Below are positions 27,179 through 36,345 of a stretch of 64,000 bases of DNA, piece by piece (positions within the stretch are counted from its first letter, which is position 1; each line of letters opens with the position of its first letter). This DNA comes from PALSA-1353 sp050012375 (lineage in GTDB: Bacteria > Planctomycetota > Phycisphaerae > Tepidisphaerales > Tepidisphaeraceae). The notes beneath the pieces were generated by a model. It was not told the DNA's origin, searched no databases, and saw only the letters and a program-made list of their open reading frames with translations. The position numbers and the translations under genes were made by a program. The stretch lies in NCBI GenBank assembly GCA_050012375.1, contig JBEKHH010000018.1, positions 16,599 through 80,598 of the forward strand. The letters are read 5' to 3'.

Positions 27179-30100
27179 TACTTCAGTTCCTCGGGAACAT
27201 GAATGATTCGGGCATTCTGCCGCAATTTGCTATAGACGATCGGGACGAAAAAGAGAGTGGCGAAAGTCGCCATGACCAATCCGCCGATCACGGCGCGGCC
27301 GAGCGGCGCGTTCTGCTCGCCGCCTTCACCCAGGCCCAGGGACATCGGGAGCATGCCGATGATCATCGCCAGCGCGGTCATGATCACAGGCCGCAGGCGG
27401 GTGAGGCCGGCGGTGAGAGCGGCGTCGTGGGCGTTCATGCCGTGCTGGCGCTGATCGTTGGCAAAGGTGATGACGAGGATGCTGTTGGCGGTCGCCACGC
27501 CAATGCTCATGATCGCCCCCATCAGCGCGGGCACGCTGAGGGTGGTGCCGGTGATGAAGAGCATCCACAAGATGCCGGACAGCGCGCCCGGCAGGGCCAT
27601 GAGGATGATCAGTGGATCGAGCCAGGACTGGAAGTTCACGACCATGAGCAGATAAACAAGCACGACCGCGAAGATCAGTCCGTAGGACAGGGCCGTGAAG
27701 GACGAATTCATGCTCTGGACCTGGCCGCGGACGGTGATCCTGCTGCCGCGCGGGAGGGATTGTTTTGTCTCGGCGATAATTCGATCGACGCCGGCGGCAA
27801 CCGAGTGCAGATCGGTCCCGCGCACGCCGGCCATCACGTCAAAGGAGGGGAATATCCCATAGTGGGTGATGTTGGTCGCCGACACGCCCCGATGCAACTC
27901 CGCCAGATTTCCCAGCAACTGTGCCGCGCCGGGCTGGCTGCGGAAAGCGGCGGTTGACACGACGGGCGAATTCTCCAATTCGTTGATGGAATCCACGCGG
28001 TATTGCGGCGTCTGGACCAGGACCGTGTATTGCCGGCCGTTCTTCGGATCGAGCCAGAAATTCGGCGACAACTGCGCCGTGCCGCTGAGCGAAACGAGCA
28101 TGTCGTTGGCGACGTCGCCTTCGGTCACGCCGACCTGGCTGGCCATCGTTCGATCGACATTCACGCGCAGGTCCGGCGTGTGCGGGACCTGAAGGATGTG
28201 CACATCCGCCGCGCCGGGAATTGCGGCGATTCGATGCTCGATGTCCCTGGCGATCTGGTAATTCAGGGCCGCGTTGGCGGGCGGACCGTTTATCTGAACG
28301 TCGATCGGCGCCGCGATGCCGAAATTCAGCACCTGCGTGACGATGTCGGCCGGCTGGAAAAAGAAGACCTCGTCGGGGAATTCTTGCCGCAAGTCGCGAT
28401 TCAGGCGCTCGATGTATTGCTCGGTCGGGTGTCGCTGGGGCTTGAGCGACACCAGCACCTCCCCATCGCTCGGGGACATCAGCGAACCGTCGCTGAGCGC
28501 CAAATTGATGCTGCTGTTGGGAATGCCCATGTTATCGAGGATCGTGTCAATTTCCGAAGCCGGGATGTCGCGGCGGATGACGTTTTCTACCTCGCCAAAG
28601 ACACGCTCGGTTTCTTCGAGTCGGGTCCCCGGCGGAGTTCGGATGTGCAGGCGAATCTGCCCCGCATCAACCGTCGGGAAGAAATCTCTGCCGATGAGCG
28701 GGAACAGCGCCAGCGAAACCAAAACCAGCAGCGCAAAGCCCGCCAGCACGAGCGCCCGATGCTCCAGCGACACCTTCAGCATGCCGCCGTAATAGCGGCG
28801 AAGGTTCTCGAAGAGACGATTGAACAGGTCGTGGAAGCGCCACATCAAGCCCTTTTTGCTGGTGTGCGGTTGTTTGGAATCCCCATGACCGCCATACATC
28901 TCCATCTCGGCGGGCAGCAGATAGTTAATCAGGGTGGGAACCAGCGTTCGGCTCAGAAAGTAGCTGGTCATCATCGCAAAGACCACCGCCATGGCCAGCG
29001 GCGTGAAGAGGTATTTGGCCGCTCCGGTGATGAACGCGACCGGCACGAACACAATGCAGATGCACAAGGTGGAGACAAAGGCGGGAACGGCGATCTGCTG
29101 CGAGCCGTCGAGGATCGCGTTGAGCAGCGGTTTGCCCTGGCCGATGTTGCGATGGATGTTTTCGATGGCAACGGTGGCGTCGTCCACCAGGATGCCCACC
29201 GCCAGCGCCATGCCTCCCAGCGTCATGACGTTGAGCGTCTCGCCCAGGAAATAAAGCACGATGATGGAGACCAGGATCGACAGGGGGATTGAAATCACGA
29301 CGATCAGCGTGCTGCGCCAGCTTCCGAGGAACAGCAGGATCATCAGGCCGGTCAGGCCGGCGGCGATGGCAGCCTCCTTCACCACGCCATTGACCGACGC
29401 CCGCACGAAGATCGACTGGTCGAACAAGGGAGTAATCTTCAGGGATGCCGGCACCGTTGCCGCGACCGCGGGCAGAATGGCCTTGATGCGGCTGACGATG
29501 TCCAGGGTGGACGAGCCGCCGTTCTTGAGGATCACCATGAGCGCGCCGCGCTTGCCGTCGGCGTGGACGATGCTGTTCTGCACGGAAAACCCGTCGCGAA
29601 CATGGGCCACGTCTTTGATATAGACCGTCGTTCCGTTGACGGTCTTGATCGGCAAATCGTTCAGGGAATCCACGACCGTGGGGCTGCTGTTGAGATGAAC
29701 GGCGTATTCCTGCGTGCCGATCTTGGTCGTGCCGGCCGGCAGTACCAGGTTCTGCGCGCTGATCGCGTTGGATACGTCGGCGGGGGAAATGCCCCAGGCA
29801 TACAGACGCTGGGGGTCCAGGTCCACCATGATCTGTCGCATCTTGCCGCCGTACGGATACGGAATCTGCGCTCCCTGGACGGTGACCAGGCCGGTGCGGA
29901 TGAATTGCACGCCGTAGTCGAACAACTGTTGTTCGCTGAGCTTGTCGCTGCCCAGACCCAACTGCAGGATCGGGACGTTCGAGGCGTTGTACTGGATGAT
30001 CAGCGGCGGCTGGGATCCCGGCGGCATCGAGCGGAGAGCGGTTTGGGCAATGGCCGTCACCTGCGCCGTGGCCGCCTCGATCTTGGCATTGGGATAAAAA

Positions 30101-30384
30101 TATACTTTGATGATCCCCACGCCGTTGAGGGATTGGCTTTCAATATGTTCGATGTCGTTGACGGTGGTGGTCAGCGCGCCTTCAAAGTTGGTGACCATGC
30201 GCCCTTCCATGTCCTCGGGCGTCATGCCGCTATAGTTGAACGCCACCGCGATCACGGGAATGTTGATTTCCGGAAAGATGTCGGTCGGCATCCACAGGAT
30301 GGCCGCCAGCCCAAGAATGATGATGAGCATGGACGCCACGATGAACGTGTACGGCCGCCGAAGAGCAAGACGAACAAACCACAT
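27178..30384 (-). CDS. RND multidrug efflux transporter (AcrB/HAE1-like)
   Basis: 1068 residues with the 12-helix RND layout: TM1 (YTFIVASMLIIILGLAAILWMP), a large periplasmic porter domain, TM2-6, a second porter domain and TM7-12. The proton-relay aspartates are present in TM4 (GMALAVGILVDDATVAIENI). The repeat-specific PALMGAIMSIGVATANSILVITFAN segment is the TM10 counterpart. Uses proton motive force to expel amphiphilic compounds. It lies 12 bp after the MarR gene and 1 bp overlaps the adaptor gene. Sequence is nearer to the short-periplasmic, broad HAE1 type than to metal (HME) pumps, as no Met-rich substrate site is evident. Confidence 0.94.
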   Translation of the reverse strand: MWFVRLALRRPYTFIVASMLIIILGLAAILWMPTDIFPEINIPVIAVAFNYSGMTPEDMEGRMVTNFEGALTTTVNDIEHIESQSLNGVGIIKVYFYPNAKIEAATAQVTAIAQTALRSMPPGSQPPLIIQYNASNVPILQLGLGSDKLSEQQLFDYGVQFIRTGLVTVQGAQIPYPYGGKMRQIMVDLDPQRLYAWGISPADVSNAISAQNLVLPAGTTKIGTQEYAVHLNSSPTVVDSLNDLPIKTVNGTTVYIKDVAHVRDGFSVQNSIVHADGKRGALMVILKNGGSSTLDIVSRIKAILPAVAATVPASLKITPLFDQSIFVRASVNGVVKEAAIAAGLTGLMILLFLGSWRSTLIVVISIPLSILVSIIVLYFLGETLNVMTLGGMALAVGILVDDATVAIENIHRNIGQGKPLLNAILDGSQQIAVPAFVSTLCICIVFVPVAFITGAAKYLFTPLAMAVVFAMMTSYFLSRTLVPTLINYLLPAEMEMYGGHGDSKQPHTSKKGLMWRFHDLFNRLFENLRRYYGGMLKVSLEHRALVLAGFALLVLVSLALFPLIGRDFFPTVDAGQIRLHIRTPPGTRLEETERVFGEVENVIRRDIPASEIDTILDNMGIPNSSINLALSDGSLMSPSDGEVLVSLKPQRHPTEQYIERLNRDLRQEFPDEVFFFQPADIVTQVLNFGIAAPIDVQINGPPANAALNYQIARDIEHRIAAIPGAADVHILQVPHTPDLRVNVDRTMASQVGVTEGDVANDMLVSLSGTAQLSPNFWLDPKNGRQYTVLVQTPQYRVDSINELENSPVVSTAAFRSQPGAAQLLGNLAELHRGVSATNITHYGIFPSFDVMAGVRGTDLHSVAAGVDRIIAETKQSLPRGSRITVRGQVQSMNSSFTALSYGLIFAVVLVYLLMVVNFQSWLDPLIILMALPGALSGILWMLFITGTTLSVPALMGAIMSIGVATANSILVITFANDQRQHGMNAHDAALTAGLTRLRPVIMTALAMIIGMLPMSLGLGEGGEQNAPLGRAVIGGLVMATFATLFFVPIVYSKLRQNARIIHVPEELK

Positions 30385-30396
30385 AGGAAGGCTCGG

Positions 30397-30936
30397 TCAG
30401 GAACGGTTTTCGGTGGCAGAGAGGATATCGCGCGGGAGGCGGTCGGCGTCGGTGCCGAAAATCTCGCCGAGACAGCGCATCGCCTCAATGACGCCTTTCT
30501 TTTTATTCTCCGAGAGTCCCGCCAACTGCTCGCTGAGTTGGCGCCGTGCCGCTTGGTGCGATTCGATAAACGCGCTGAATCCCAGCGGAGTCAGTACCAG
30601 TGAGATCTGGCGACGATCGTGGCAACATTCCTTGCGTCCCACCAGCTTCTTGGAAACCAGCCCATCGATCATGCGCGACGCGGCAGGCAGAGAGGAACCG
30701 ATATAATCCGCCACGCATGACAGTGATGCCTGCGGCGAAAAACTGAGCAATGCCATGGCCCTGAACTGGGGGACGGACAGCCCGGCCAGGCGATGCTGAC
30801 GCATCACTTTCCGGATTGTTCTGGCCACGGGGGGAACGACATCCAGGATGATGCATGCGCAATCGTCCGGAGGTGGCTGTTCGGACGGCGCGATGCTTCC
30901 GGGCCGCGACTTATTTCCACTGGGCAATAATTGCAT
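30397..30936 (-). CDS. MarR family transcriptional regulator of the efflux operon
   Basis: 179 residues from ATG 30936; ATG 30978 or GTG 31080 would add an unconserved N-terminus. The core is a winged helix-turn-helix: LSVPQFRAMALLSFSPQASLSCVADYIGSSLPAASRMIDGLVSKKLVGRKE, then the wing DRRQISLVLTPLG. MarR proteins usually repress the adjacent pump and are released by ligands or oxidants; several Cys residues here (CACIIL, KECCHDRR) make redox sensing conceivable. First gene of the operon, 12 bp ahead of the RND gene. A 15-bp palindrome at 31034-31048 is a candidate operator. Confidence 0.85.
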   Translation of the reverse strand: MQLLPSGNKSRPGSIAPSEQPPPDDCACIILDVVPPVARTIRKVMRQHRLAGLSVPQFRAMALLSFSPQASLSCVADYIGSSLPAASRMIDGLVSKKLVGRKECCHDRRQISLVLTPLGFSAFIESHQAARRQLSEQLAGLSENKKKGVIEAMRCLGEIFGTDADRLPRDILSATENRS

Positions 30937-31033
30937 ACGACAACTATATGGCGAATGGTATGAATCGGCAAAGGGCATCCGATTGGCACCGTATGCCGCT
31001 CCCCACCCCAGGAAGTCCGCATAAGCATTTAAC

Positions 31034-31048
31034 TGTAAATAACTTACA
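31034..31048. promoter_or_regulatory. Candidate MarR operator TGTAA-N5-TTACA
   Basis: A perfect 5-bp inverted repeat with a 5-nt AT-rich centre, about 100 bp upstream of the chosen MarR start. MarR proteins often bind such AT-rich palindromes in their own promoters. Inferred from position only. Confidence 0.35.
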
Positions 31049-31161
31049 CGCGTTGGACATCCGAAGATGTCTAAAATCACCGGCTATCCTAAATTTCGTC
31101 AAGATGGGAACCAAAGTCCACAATATATCGTATATTCAATAGCGATGATCCTCCTTCCCTG

Positions 31162-31200
31162 GGTGGCGTGGAAAGCCGAGAGGTCCACGCCACCTTTTTT
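31162..31200 (+). terminator. Strong intrinsic terminator without an obvious plus-strand gene
   Basis: A perfect 11-bp stem (31162-31172 with 31184-31194), an 11-nt loop and a run of six T (31195-31200). On the plus strand it would end transcription, but the upstream plus strand has no supported gene: it is the divergent side of the MarR gene. It may end a small RNA or be a mobile palindrome. Confidence 0.65.
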
Positions 31201-31216
31201 ATGCGCAGCCCGAAAT

Positions 31217-31534
31217 TCAGGCCCCGTGCGGAAGTTCAATTCGCCGGCCATCATCGAGGCAGACCACCAGGCGGACTGGAGAATTTTCGAGGATGCGATG
31301 GATGCCGGAAGCAACGCGAAGGACTTTTCCCCGATTGTCTGAAATCGGGCCCTCGTACTGGAGATAATGCCGGCGATGAAGTGGCAGGGGAGTGAACTCG
31401 TCATTCGCCTCAGGGGGCCAGTGCGGCCCACGCCAGGTTGCCAGGTCCGAGCCGGGCGCGAGTTCGATCATCAGATCGTAGTGCGGCACATCGATTTGGC
31501 TGTGCTGCAGAACGACGTAACGCAGGCTTGGCAT
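31217..31534 (-). CDS. Small LigD-type 3'-phosphoesterase-like protein
   Basis: 105 residues. The N-terminus RYVVLQHSQIDVPHYDLMIEL resembles the LigD phosphoesterase (DNA polymerase ligase N-terminal) pattern RFVVQxHxAxxLHYDLRLE, including the conserved His and HYDL. The rest (LATWRGPHWPPE) fits the W-x-P region. It is shorter than bacterial PE domains, and no Ku, ligase or polymerase partner is present here. It lies 7 bp after the aldo/keto reductase gene on the same strand. DNA 3'-end processing is possible but unproven. Confidence 0.6.
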   Translation of the reverse strand: MPSLRYVVLQHSQIDVPHYDLMIELAPGSDLATWRGPHWPPEANDEFTPLPLHRRHYLQYEGPISDNRGKVLRVASGIHRILENSPVRLVVCLDDGRRIELPHGA

Positions 31535-31541
31535 GGAAATC

Positions 31542-32609
31542 TCACGCCATCAGCACCGGCGGCGGAACGTAGCTGCTGCGTACGGAACCGCTCGGCGAAG
31601 TGCTGCTCTTGAGATCGCAGGGATGGGCTTCGTCGCCGAGGCCCCAATCGCGAGCGTAATCCTCGGCGAGCTGGCGCATCTCCGCGGCGGTCAGGGCCGG
31701 CTTGCTCACGGATTCGGCCGCCTCGCGGATTTCCTCCTCATCGAGAAATGTTCCAGTAATGCTCGTCAGGGCCGAATCCATCAGAAGCCACTTGCAGGCC
31801 AACTGATGCACGTTCATTCCATGATCTGAAGCAAAGTGTCGTACAAGTTCCAATTTCTTCAGCCCAAACACTTTCCAGGCCTGGTCGCGAAATTTGCGGT
31901 GATCGCTGGCGGCGATCTGCGTGTCGATGCGAACCTTGTCCTTGAGAATGCTGCTGTTGTCATGAACTCGGGCCAGGACGCCGGCACGCATCGCCCGCGC
32001 GGTTTCGCAAAACTCCCGGCCGGGATGCTGCTCGAAAAGGTTGTAAACAGTCTGGACGGCCTTGGCGTTGTGATGGACCATGGCCTCGATTCCCTCCTCG
32101 CGCCAGCCGATGGCCGGCCCGAGGGAAACGCCCCAGATCTTGATCTTTCCTTGGTCCTTGATTTTCTCCAATTCGGCGAAGACATCGTCGCGGAACTGGG
32201 GCAGCTTGATGTTGTGGGCCATGTACAGGTCGATCACGTCCGTGCCGAGGCGTTGCAGAGATTTTTCGAGTGCGAAGCGAAGGAACTTGGGGGAGAAATC
32301 CTGCTTTCGTTCGCGATGACTGCCGGGCTCGCCGGGATCGCTATAAATGTCGTAGCCGAATTTCGAGCCGATCTCGACATGGTCTCGCGGCACGGTTTGA
32401 AGAAATTGGCCGAGCAGCGACTCCGCCCGGCCGTTGCCGTAGGCATCGCCGCAGTCGAAGAACGTGATTCCCCGGTCGAGGGCGAATTTCATGAGTCGCT
32501 GGGCGTGGTCATCGGTGTAGTGGCCCCACCAATCCACGCCGAACGGCCAGCATCCGAGGCTGATGGCGGAAACCTCAAGATTGGTGTCGCCGAATTTACG
32601 TCGTTCCAT
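31542..32609 (-). CDS. Aldo/keto reductase
   Basis: 355 residues from ATG 32609; the frame stays open far upstream but that extension is antisense to bioD and is not real. TIM-barrel NAD(P)H oxidoreductase: the catalytic tetrad is seen in FFDCGDAYGNGRAESLLG (Asp, Tyr), EIGSKFG (Lys) and DLYMAHNIK (His). Family LGLGCWPFG-like opening (ISLGCWPFGVDWWG). Reduces aldehydes or sugars; the substrate is unknown. Divergent from bioD, sharing a short 42-bp intergenic promoter region. Confidence 0.92.
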   Translation of the reverse strand: MERRKFGDTNLEVSAISLGCWPFGVDWWGHYTDDHAQRLMKFALDRGITFFDCGDAYGNGRAESLLGQFLQTVPRDHVEIGSKFGYDIYSDPGEPGSHRERKQDFSPKFLRFALEKSLQRLGTDVIDLYMAHNIKLPQFRDDVFAELEKIKDQGKIKIWGVSLGPAIGWREEGIEAMVHHNAKAVQTVYNLFEQHPGREFCETARAMRAGVLARVHDNSSILKDKVRIDTQIAASDHRKFRDQAWKVFGLKKLELVRHFASDHGMNVHQLACKWLLMDSALTSITGTFLDEEEIREAAESVSKPALTAAEMRQLAEDYARDWGLGDEAHPCDLKSSTSPSGSVRSSYVPPPVLMA

Positions 32610-32651
32610 GATTAGGCATAATGATAGGTGTCGCAGTCGCTTTTGCCAGCC

Positions 32652-33383
32652 ATGCTCACGCGCCCGACGATTCCCGGCTTGTTCATCACCGGCACCGACA
32701 CGGGCGTCGGCAAGACCGTTGTGGCGGCGGCGATCGCCAATTGGTTTTCGGTTCGGGGGGTTCGGACGGCGGTGTGCAAGCCGCTGGCCACGGGGTGCAT
32801 CCGCCGGCGGGAAGGCCTGGTGAGCGAGGACGCGGAATTTCTGGCGCATCATGCGGACGCGAAGTTTGCGCTGAACACCATTTGCCCGCAAAGATTCGCC
32901 GAGCCGCTGGCGCCCGCGATCGCGGCCGAGCGGGCCGGGCAAAAGATCGAGTGGAACGCCATCGACGCGGCGATCCAGACCATGTGCCGCCAAAGCGACG
33001 TTCTGATCGTCGAAGGCATCGGCGGAGTCCTCGTTCCGGTGGATCGGCAATTGACGGTTTTGGACATGGCGCGGTGGCTTGGTCTTCCTGCGGTGATTGT
33101 GGCGCGGGCGGGTTTGGGGACGATCAACCATACGCTGCTGACGCTTGGGGCCCTGCGTCACGCGGGCGTTCCCGTGGCGGGCGTGGTGATCAACCAGTTC
33201 CCGTCCGAAACTCCGCCCGCGGCGGAAGAAACCAATCCGCGCGCCATCGAGAAATGGGGAAAGACGCCGGTGCTTTGCCTCGTCCCGCGATTCACCGGGC
33301 GAGCCATTCCCGATCTTCCGAGCGATGTCGTCGCGGCGATCGAAACGGTCGATTGGTTCAGCAAGGCGAAGGGATTGGATTGA
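32652..33383 (+). CDS. bioD: Dethiobiotin synthetase BioD
   Basis: 243 residues from ATG 32652; GTG 32628 would add eight residues and lies 5 nt after a CATAAT box, so it is a possible leaderless alternative. The enzyme closes the ureido ring of dethiobiotin from diaminopelargonate, CO2 and ATP. P-loop GTDTGVGKT at about residues 14-22, KPLATG substrate loop, VEGIGGVLVPVD and the nucleotide-specificity segment VVINQF. No other biotin genes are in the window. A membrane methyltransferase gene begins 4 bp after its stop. Confidence 0.94.
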   Translation: MLTRPTIPGLFITGTDTGVGKTVVAAAIANWFSVRGVRTAVCKPLATGCIRRREGLVSEDAEFLAHHADAKFALNTICPQRFAEPLAPAIAAERAGQKIEWNAIDAAIQTMCRQSDVLIVEGIGGVLVPVDRQLTVLDMARWLGLPAVIVARAGLGTINHTLLTLGALRHAGVPVAGVVINQFPSETPPAAEETNPRAIEKWGKTPVLCLVPRFTGRAIPDLPSDVVAAIETVDWFSKAKGLD

Positions 33384-33387
33384 CAAC

Positions 33388-33957
33388 ATGCTCGACCGCG
33401 GGATTGTCGCCTGGGCTATCGATGCAATGTGGATCGTCTGGGGAGTTGTCTGGCTTGCCAAGGCTTTCGGCAACAAACGAAACGCCTTCAGCCAAAGCTG
33501 GCTTTCCCGTTTTGGGTATCTTCTGGCCAGCATTGGTTTAGGTCTTGCTTTGGCGTACGGCAGTCGCTGGCGAACTCGTCTTTTTCCCGAGACGATGGCG
33601 ACGCAAATCGCGGGCATGGTCTTGTGCGCGGCGGGCATTGGCGTGGCGATTTGGTCCCGGTTCATCCTCGGCTCAAACTGGAGCGGGATCATCACGCTCA
33701 AGGAAAATCACGAACTGATTCGCCGCGGTCCATACAAATATGTTCGACATCCGATCTACAGCGGCATGATTCTCGGCATACTGGGGACGTTCGTGGCCGT
33801 TTTTCCGCGGGTGAACGGTTTGCTGATCGTCATTTCCGTGGCCATCATGCTTAAGATCAAATCCCTTCAAGAGGAGAAAATCCTCATCGCCAGTTTTCCA
33901 AACGACTATCGGCGATACAGAAAAGAGGTGAAGTCGCTCATTCCATTGGTGATGTGA
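33388..33957 (+). CDS. Isoprenylcysteine carboxyl methyltransferase-like membrane protein
   Basis: 189 residues, start ATG 33388. Four to five transmembrane helices, and the ICMT/PEMT signature RRGPYKYVRHPIYSGMIL, followed by EEKILIASFPNDYRRYRKEVKSLIP, which fits the C-terminal Ex(2)L...F...Y..Y consensus. Such bacterial proteins are SAM-dependent methyltransferases of lipids or unknown small molecules. It starts 4 bp after bioD and is probably co-transcribed, which need not imply a biotin role. Confidence 0.87.
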   Translation: MLDRGIVAWAIDAMWIVWGVVWLAKAFGNKRNAFSQSWLSRFGYLLASIGLGLALAYGSRWRTRLFPETMATQIAGMVLCAAGIGVAIWSRFILGSNWSGIITLKENHELIRRGPYKYVRHPIYSGMILGILGTFVAVFPRVNGLLIVISVAIMLKIKSLQEEKILIASFPNDYRRYRKEVKSLIPLVM

Positions 33958-33963
33958 TTGGGG

Positions 33964-33993
33964 TTGGCAAAGCGGCGGGCGGCGGACTATAAC
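33964..33993 (+). promoter_or_regulatory. Promoter TTGGCA-N18-TATAAC close to the MBL gene start
   Basis: TTGGCA at 33964-33969 and TATAAC at 33988-33993, 18-nt spacer. The -10 ends 8 nt before ATG 34002, so the mRNA would begin essentially at the start codon (leaderless) or use ATG 34011 with a very short leader. Confidence 0.5.
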
Positions 33994-34001
33994 GCGATGC
34001 G

Positions 34002-34775
34002 ATGGACCGCATGGAATTGCTGTTTCTGGGGACGGGCACGTCGGCGGGAATTCCGATGATCGGGTGCCATTGCCCGGTCTGCTCGAGCGGCGACCCGCGT
34101 GACAAGCGGATGCGGACGTCGGCGGTGATCTCCTACGGCAAAACGCGCGTGCTGATCGATTCGTCTCCGGAACTTCGCCTGCAATGCGTCGCCAACGGAA
34201 TCGACATGATCGATGCCGTGGTTTTCACGCACGGGCATGCGGATCACATCATGGGATTGGATGAGGTTCGGCGATTTAACGCGCTGAAGAAGGGGCCGCT
34301 GGATATCTGGGCGGATGGGCCCACGCAAGCGGCGCTGACGCGGTGTTTCGGTTACGCGTTCGAGGAGCCGGAGCCGGAGATGAAGGTCTTTCGGCCGCAT
34401 CTGATCCGACGAATGATCGAGGGATCGTTTGAGATCGGGCCAATGACCTGGACGCCGGTACCGCTTTTTCACGGCGATTTGCCGGTGTTGGGATTTCGCG
34501 TGGGGCGGGTGGCTTACTGCACGGACGTCAATCGGATTCCTCCATCTTCCTTTGATCTGCTGAAGGATTTGGACGTTCTGGTCCTGGACGCGCTGCAGCA
34601 TCGTCCGCATGCGACGCATTTTTCGCTGGACGAGGCCGTTGAGGTCGCTGGACGGATCGGCGCGCGGCAAACCTATTTCACCCACATAGCCCACGCGCTG
34701 GCCCATGAGGCGACCAACGCCATGCTGCCGGCGAATGTCCGGTTGGCATATGATGGCCTGCGGGTCGAAGTCTGA
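34002..34775 (+). CDS. MBL-fold metal-dependent hydrolase (PhnP-like)
   Basis: 257 residues. Metallo-beta-lactamase fold with THGHADH at residues 76-82 and further ligands in FHGD, CTDV (asp bridge) and FTHIAH. An N-terminal Cys/His cluster (CHCPVC, residues 22-27) marks the PhnP-like phosphodiesterase group, where it binds a structural zinc. PhnP hydrolyses cyclic phosphodiesters in phosphonate breakdown, but no phn genes are here, so another small-molecule or nucleotide phosphodiester is likely. Start ATG 34002; ATG 34011 is an alternative. Confidence 0.88.
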   Translation: MDRMELLFLGTGTSAGIPMIGCHCPVCSSGDPRDKRMRTSAVISYGKTRVLIDSSPELRLQCVANGIDMIDAVVFTHGHADHIMGLDEVRRFNALKKGPLDIWADGPTQAALTRCFGYAFEEPEPEMKVFRPHLIRRMIEGSFEIGPMTWTPVPLFHGDLPVLGFRVGRVAYCTDVNRIPPSSFDLLKDLDVLVLDALQHRPHATHFSLDEAVEVAGRIGARQTYFTHIAHALAHEATNAMLPANVRLAYDGLRVEV

Positions 34776-34878
34776 AATGCGGTTGCGGCAGGATGAGAGC
34801 AGCACCCAAGTGCTGGTGGGAAATGGAATTGAGTGGACTGTAGACCCGGAGAAGTGATTTCCTGCGGGGGCGACAGTT

Positions 34879-34906
34879 TTGACAGCGCGCCACAGGCGCA
34901 TACACT
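34879..34906 (+). promoter_or_regulatory. Candidate eno promoter TTGACA-N16-TACACT
   Basis: TTGACA at 34879-34884 and TACACT at 34901-34906. Transcription would begin near 34913, leaving an untranslated leader of about 97 nt before eno. The 234-bp gap upstream of eno (34776-35009) otherwise shows nothing recognisable. Confidence 0.55.
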
Positions 34907-35009
34907 GCCACAGAAGGTGGGCGTCAGTGGCATCCCGCCTTTTAAGAATTCATACAAGTTCGTCCGATAACCAATGGAAGGGCCGAAGTCTCCGCTTCGG
35001 AACTGAAAC

Positions 35010-36299
35010 ATGAGTTGCAGCATTGAATACATTCACGGCAGGCAAATCCTCGATTCGCGCGGCAATCCAACGATCGAAGTGGACGTGGCGCTGGAGGACG
35101 GCACGCTGGGGCGGGCGGCAATTCCCAGCGGCGCCAGCACGGGGGAGAACGAAGCGGTCGAGCTGCGCGATGACAACAAAAAGGTCTATCTCGGCAAGGG
35201 CGTTTTGAAGGCCGTCGAGAACGTCAATGCGCGGATCGCGCCGGAATTGATCGGGCTGGATGCGCGCGACCAGGAGGCGATCGACCGGCTGATGATCGAA
35301 CTGGATGGCACGCCCAACAAGTCGAAGCTGGGCGCCAACGCGATGCTGGGTGTGTCGCTGGCGGTGGCGAAGGCGGCGGCGGAATTCAGCCAGCTCCCGC
35401 TCTACCGCTATCTGGGCGGTCCCGGCGCCAAAACGCTGCCGTGTCCGCAGATGAACATCCTCAACGGCGGCAAGCATGCGGACAACAATGTGGATTTCCA
35501 GGAGTTCATGATTCAACCGTGGGGCTTCGATTCATTTTCGGATGGAATGCGCGCGGGCGTCGAGGTCTATCACGCGCTGAAAAAGGTGCTACAGAAGAAC
35601 AAGCTTTCCACCGCCGTCGGCGACGAAGGGGGATTTGCACCGAATCTGAAGGACAATGAAGACGCACTCAAGGTCATCGGAGAAGCGGTCACCGCGGCGG
35701 GGTACGAGTTCGGCAAGCAGGTGTTCGTGGCGCTCGATCCGGCCGCCAGCGAGATGTGGGATAGCCAGAAAAAGGGATACAAGTTCTTCAAGAGCAATCC
35801 CGATAAGGTCATGTCAAACGACGAGATGGTGGATTACTGGGCGAAATGGGTCGAAAAATATCCCATTCGCTCGCTCGAGGATGGGCTGGCCGAGAATGAC
35901 TGGGACGGGTGGAAAAAGCTGACCGACCGGCTTGGGAAGCGGATCCAGCTTGTGGGAGACGATATCTTCGTCACGAACGTGAAATTCCTGGAAAAGGGAA
36001 TAAAGACGGGAACGGCGAACTCGATTCTGGTGAAGGTCAACCAGATCGGCACGCTGAGCGAGACTTTCGACGCGGTAAATATGGCGACGCGGGCCGGGTA
36101 CACGGCGGTGATGAGCCACCGCAGCGGCGAGACCGAGGATTCGACCATCGCGGATATCGCGGTGGCGACGAATTGCGGTCAGATCAAAACAGGCGCTCCC
36201 GCGCGGTCGGATCGCGTGGCAAAATACAACCAGTTGTTCCGTATCGAGGAGCAGTTGGGTGAACAGGCGCAATACGGCGGCAAGCTGTGGCGCAGATGA
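35010..36299 (+). CDS. eno: Enolase
   Basis: 429 residues, usual length. Converts 2-phosphoglycerate to phosphoenolpyruvate. N-terminal capping domain GRQILDSRGNPTIEVDV and the loop PSGASTGENEAVELRD, then the barrel with VGDEGGFAPNL, metal ligands in ALDPAASE, SLEDGLAENDW and VGDDIFVTN, catalytic Lys in ILVKVNQIGTLSE, and the SHRSGETED signature. Complete and intact. Its own promoter is likely; the next gene follows after 46 bp. Confidence 0.98.
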   Translation: MSCSIEYIHGRQILDSRGNPTIEVDVALEDGTLGRAAIPSGASTGENEAVELRDDNKKVYLGKGVLKAVENVNARIAPELIGLDARDQEAIDRLMIELDGTPNKSKLGANAMLGVSLAVAKAAAEFSQLPLYRYLGGPGAKTLPCPQMNILNGGKHADNNVDFQEFMIQPWGFDSFSDGMRAGVEVYHALKKVLQKNKLSTAVGDEGGFAPNLKDNEDALKVIGEAVTAAGYEFGKQVFVALDPAASEMWDSQKKGYKFFKSNPDKVMSNDEMVDYWAKWVEKYPIRSLEDGLAENDWDGWKKLTDRLGKRIQLVGDDIFVTNVKFLEKGIKTGTANSILVKVNQIGTLSETFDAVNMATRAGYTAVMSHRSGETEDSTIADIAVATNCGQIKTGAPARSDRVAKYNQLFRIEEQLGEQAQYGGKLWRR

Positions 36300-36345
36300 A
36301 TGACGTATAGAGTGCTTCCTCGAATACGGGCCAAGGAGGGCTTGT

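Noticed and set aside
28003..29292. 429-codon plus-strand frame opposite the RND pump gene
   Set aside because: Arg/Asp/His-rich composition and no motif; the minus-strand RND pump is unambiguous.
32610..33701. Upstream extension of the aldo/keto reductase frame
   Set aside because: It is antisense to bioD and the ICMT-like gene; the family start is ATG 32609.
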